35,462 nt of DNA, from contig JANQLQ010000081.1 in NCBI GenBank assembly GCA_028280565.1, positions 1 to 35,462 on the forward strand, read 5' to 3'. Positions 33,109 through 35,462 of this stretch are shown one piece after another. The first letter of the stretch is position 1; each line of letters opens with the position of its first letter. Origin of the DNA: Fulvivirga sp. (GTDB lineage: Bacteria; Bacteroidota; Bacteroidia; Cytophagales; Cyclobacteriaceae). The notes under the pieces were generated by a model. The model saw only the letters and a list, made by a program, of their open reading frames with translations. It ran no database searches and had not been told where the DNA came from. The position numbers and the translations under genes were made by a program.

Positions 33109-33225
33109 TAATATAGGCAATCGGCTACCCCCTATTTTTTGCTTACTGTCGATTGCCGACTGATCAATACCTCGAACATAGCTCATCCTGTACCCCATAC
33201 TCATTTGAGGTTTAACTTAACACTA
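33109..33225. mobile_element. Family T repeat, right arm flanking the enolase-superfamily gene
   Basis: This is the inverted counterpart of 31538-31657: a perfect 42-bp match (33150-33191), then further similarity out to ACACTA (33220-33225). It contains the hairpin GGCAATCG (33116-33123) and CGATTGCC (33150-33157). Its terminal TA is also the first TA of the next family T element, so the two share a border. Confidence 0.7.
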
Positions 33226-33427
33226 GTGTCGTGTCACATTTCAATTGACGTTCAAGCTATTTTTTTCGGTCTTGTTCCCAAAGTCGGCAGTCGGCAGTAA
33301 ACAGTCGGCAACCCCCTATTTTGCCTACTGCCCTTTGCCTATTGCTAACTTGTCGAGAACTTCCCAACTTGGCAAAGAGAGTTCATTGTTTAATCCTACA
33401 CGTCAATTGGGGATTGACACGACACTA
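33224..33427. mobile_element. Family T MITE-like element, intact copy T2 (204 bp)
   Basis: The ends form a bipartite inverted repeat. TAGTGTCGTGTCA (33224-33236), 5 nt, CAATTGACG (33242-33250) on the left mirrors CGTCAATTG (33401-33409), 5 nt, TGACACGACACTA (33415-33427) on the right, with no mismatch in either block. The centre has repeated GTCGGCA units and a hairpin, AGTCGGCAA (33303-33311) and TTGCCTACT (33321-33329). There is no open frame for a transposase. TA at both extremities fits a TA target duplication of the IS630/Tc1 kind (inferred). Confidence 0.75.
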
Positions 33428-33670
33428 TGGTGTTTGCCTTCAAAAAGGTGATGAATGCTTGATCCAGTTTTAAAGTAATCTCTCAAATAGCATTGTGTCC
33501 CAGTGACTTGCAGAATACAAGAACACAGAGTACCTTAATCCAAGATTTGGTATCAAAAGGTCGGGATGATTTCCTGTACTTCATTTTGACCGGGGCTGAG
33601 AAGAACATAGTCAATAGTGTCTGAACATAAAGGTGATCCATTCCATTAATACCTGCGAAATTACTTTTTT
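33428..33670. other. Upstream region of the sulfatase gene
   Basis: The segment between repeat T2 and the sulfatase start contains no gene. I found no exact TAnnTTTG box with a TTG partner close to the start codon; the promoter remains undefined. Confidence 0.3.
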
Positions 33671-35164
33671 ATGAAATACATCTTAAAACATATATGCCTA
33701 ATGCTAGCCTTGCCGTGGCTAATAAGTTGCTCGGCAGAAGAACCACCGGTGAAGCCCAATATCATCTGGTTAATGGCGGAAGACATCAGCCTTGACCTGG
33801 AGTGCTACGATATGGCGGCGGTAAAAACACCTCACCTCAATAAATTGGCTATGCAAGGCACAAAGTTCGAAAATTGTTTTGTCACCAATTCGATCTGCTC
33901 GCCAAGCCGCTCGGCAATGATGGTAGGTACACACCAATTTAAGATCAATGCGCACCATCATCGCAGTAACCGGGATGAACCCTTGCAACGGGATTACAAA
34001 CCTTTCACGTACTGGCTGCGGGAAAATGGGTATACGACCATACTCGGGCATCACGGCGTGATGGGCAGAGGCCGTAAGATCGACGTGAATTTCAAAAGTG
34101 AAGCCTTAGGGCCGTGGGATGGGGAATCGCGATTCGGCCTTTTTGATAAGCATGATCATTTTGAAAAAGAAGATGAGCCATTTTTTGCACAGATCCAGCT
34201 TGTGGTGACACATCGCGGAGATTGGTGGGATGATGTCCGGTCAAAATCAACGCACCCGGTCAACCCCGACAGTGTAGTGCTGCCCCCTTACCTGGCCGAT
34301 CACCCTACCATAAGGCAGGATTGGGCCAAGTACCTCGACCAAGTGGAATATATGGATGACGAGGTGGGGATGATCCTACAAGAATTAGAACAAAAAGGAA
34401 TGCGGGATAACACCGTCATCATTTTTATCGGTGATAATGGCCGGTGCAACCTTCGAGGAAAAGGCTATCTACATGACCCGGGCTTGCATATCCCGCTTAT
34501 TATCTACGATCCTAGGGGAAACAAGGGTACCGTTCGTAAAGATGTAGTAGCTGCCACAGACATTACGGCTACCATCCTTGATTATGCTGGCATGGACATC
34601 CCTGGGTACATGACAGGCCGTCCCATCTTCGATACGAATTTCCAGCGAGAGTATGTCTTTGGTACACGGGACCTCTGGGACGAGATAGCAGAAAAGTCAC
34701 GCGCCGTAACTTCGGCAGATTGGAAGTATATCAGGAACGACAAACCGGGCATCCCTTTCGACGCTAGGCAAGCGTACCTTGAGTTTTACAGGCCTGCACT
34801 CCATGTCATGCGCAAGCTAAATGAAAATGGGTCACTGAATTCTTCGGAGCAGCTATTTTTCCAACCCCGTAAACCCGAAGAAGAGCTGTATAACCTGGAG
34901 AACGATCCTTATGAACTGCTCAACCTGGCCAATGATCCCAAATATACCCCTGTACTGGAGCAGTTAAGGGCTAAAACCAAAGAGATGGAAGAGCAGATGA
35001 AGCCTGTGAGTGATGTCTATGACCCGGTGAAACCCAGGGCAATGGATGTGCTTCAATGGGTGAAAGACGAGAAACCAGGCCAATATCAACAAATGTTGGA
35101 AGGAGTAGAAATTGGTTTTCAAAGGCTGGTCCGGGAGTACCAAACCAGGGAAACCGGGGGGTGA
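33671..35164 (+). CDS. Type I sulfatase, lipoprotein (N-sulfoglucosamine sulfohydrolase-like)
   Basis: The enzyme should hydrolyse sulfate esters or N-sulfates from polysaccharides in the periplasm or at the cell surface. The signal peptide ends in a lipobox, LISC (C20), marking a lipoprotein. The alkaline-phosphatase-like fold begins NIIWLMAEDISLDLECY, with calcium-binding E37/D38. The formylglycine motif is C76-S-P-S-R80, so a formylglycine-generating enzyme from elsewhere in the genome is needed. DNVIIFIGDNGR-type metal residues appear as IIFIGDNGR, followed by GKGYLHDPGLHIPLIIYDP as in heparan N-sulfatase-like enzymes. Length (497) is typical. No anaerobic maturase, SusC/D pair or glycoside hydrolase lies beside it. 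It is flanked on both sides by family T repeats, hinting at acquired cargo. Confidence 0.94.
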   Translation: MKYILKHICLMLALPWLISCSAEEPPVKPNIIWLMAEDISLDLECYDMAAVKTPHLNKLAMQGTKFENCFVTNSICSPSRSAMMVGTHQFKINAHHHRSNRDEPLQRDYKPFTYWLRENGYTTILGHHGVMGRGRKIDVNFKSEALGPWDGESRFGLFDKHDHFEKEDEPFFAQIQLVVTHRGDWWDDVRSKSTHPVNPDSVVLPPYLADHPTIRQDWAKYLDQVEYMDDEVGMILQELEQKGMRDNTVIIFIGDNGRCNLRGKGYLHDPGLHIPLIIYDPRGNKGTVRKDVVAATDITATILDYAGMDIPGYMTGRPIFDTNFQREYVFGTRDLWDEIAEKSRAVTSADWKYIRNDKPGIPFDARQAYLEFYRPALHVMRKLNENGSLNSSEQLFFQPRKPEEELYNLENDPYELLNLANDPKYTPVLEQLRAKTKEMEEQMKPVSDVYDPVKPRAMDVLQWVKDEKPGQYQQMLEGVEIGFQRLVREYQTRETGG

Positions 35165-35189
35165 GCATTGCTCACCGTCATCGAGTACC

Positions 35190-35349
35190 CGGTCAATTTT
35201 CAAAGGACGGTTAAACTATTTTTTCAGTTCCGCTGTAGTAAAGTCGGCAGTAGGCAATTGGCAACCCTCTATTTTGCCAATGGCTTACTGATCGAGAGCC
35301 CCAATACTGCAAATAAAGATCATCATATATCCTAACCATCGGGGCACTA
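35190..35349. repeat. Family T repeat, diverged copy T3
   Basis: The order AAACTATTTTTTC, AAAGTCGGCAGTAGGCAA, CCCTCTATTTTGCC and ACTGATCGAGAGC follows that of T2 and T1 (partly reversed). It ends in GGGCACTA at 35342-35349. The left terminal repeat is decayed (GTCAATTTTCAAAGGACGG). Confidence 0.5.
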
Positions 35350-35376
35350 GTGTCGTGTCAAGCCTCAAATGGCGGG
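35348..35376. repeat. Family T outer end, truncated (abuts T3)
   Basis: TAGTGTCGTGTCA (35348-35360) followed by AGCCTCAAATGGCG repeats the outer end of the arm at 31538 (TAGTGT, then AAGCCTCAAATGACG). After about 29 bases the similarity stops and another repeat begins. It shares its TA with T3, exactly as the right arm and T2 do at 33224. Confidence 0.5.
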
Positions 35377-35462
35377 TAAGGTGGTCGTAGATTTTGTGGG
35401 AGGTCAAGGCGCAAAAAACGAGCATAGCCATAGCTACGTAAGTCTTTTTGCAACGCAGAGAT
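35377..35462. repeat. Start of another intergenic repeat, cut by the window edge
   Basis: AAGGCGCAAAAAACGAGC and, 25 bases later, GTCTTTTTGCAACGC look like the arms of an imperfect inverted repeat around ATAGCCATAGCTACG. I recall similar sequences as multi-copy spacers in Bacteroidetes. It cannot be delimited here. Confidence 0.35.

Noticed and set aside
33290-33345. Repeated GTCGGCA/TTGCC units, considered as a CRISPR-like array
   Set aside because: Units are 7-8 bp, irregularly spaced and part of the central hairpin of a family T element; no repeat-spacer periodicity or cas gene.
1-35462. tRNA, rRNA, integrase or phage genes that would mark an island
   Set aside because: None was seen on either strand by inspection; small structured RNAs cannot be excluded without covariance-model searches.

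Overview
The window is bacterial chromosome, most likely Bacteroidetes and probably a Cytophagales-type marine or soil member. The signs are: a leucyl-tRNA synthetase of about 975 residues with extra insertions; a BatA-type protein with an N-terminal double membrane segment; DUF4199-type membrane proteins; about 800-residue FtsX/MacB-like permeases without an adjacent ATPase; Bacteroidetes-like -7 boxes (TAnnTTTG) instead of Shine-Dalgarno-led starts; and a Tat-exported enolase-superfamily enzyme next to a lipoprotein sulfatase. No rRNA, tRNA, CRISPR array, transposase or phage gene was found.

Layout. Positions 1-670 are a mosaic of intergenic repeats. Next come a 561-residue protein with a nucleoside-phosphorylase-like C-terminus (-), a secreted aspartyl-protease-like protein (+), an S1/P1-type nuclease (-) and glutamyl-tRNA reductase HemA (-). 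Then follow a membrane-anchored helix-hairpin-helix protein (+) and a 1349-residue superfamily 1 helicase (+). Positions 12.0-12.4 kb are repeats. From 18.9 kb down to 12.5 kb (-) runs a tight operon: BatA-like protein, dihydroorotase-like protein without its metal ligands, two small DUF4199-type membrane proteins and two membrane-linked family 2 glycosyltransferases. Divergent from it are a lone ExbD/TolR protein and LeuS (+). After another repeat come an EamA transporter (-) and three tandem FtsX/MacB-like permeases (-). The last 4 kb hold an enolase-superfamily enzyme (-) and a sulfatase (+), separated and flanked by copies of a small repeat family.

How the genes may work together. The BatA-like operon looks like an envelope module: a membrane-anchored von Willebrand-like protein, a non-catalytic amidohydrolase fold, small membrane proteins and polyprenyl-phosphate-type glycosyltransferases. 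The sulfatase and enolase-superfamily enzyme fit use of sulfated polysaccharides, but each is transcribed separately and neither lies in a complete utilisation locus. HemA and LeuS are housekeeping genes.

The most unusual structure is the repeat architecture. Family T (TIR TAGTGTCGTGTCA, TA at its ends, central GGCAA/TTGCC hairpin) brackets the enolase-superfamily gene with inverted arms sharing a perfect 42-bp match, and further copies flank the sulfatase. Family A (TIR TTGAAAATT, conserved hairpin with a 6-nt loop) occurs four times. Module B (91 bp, two copies) abuts A in opposite orders at its two sites.
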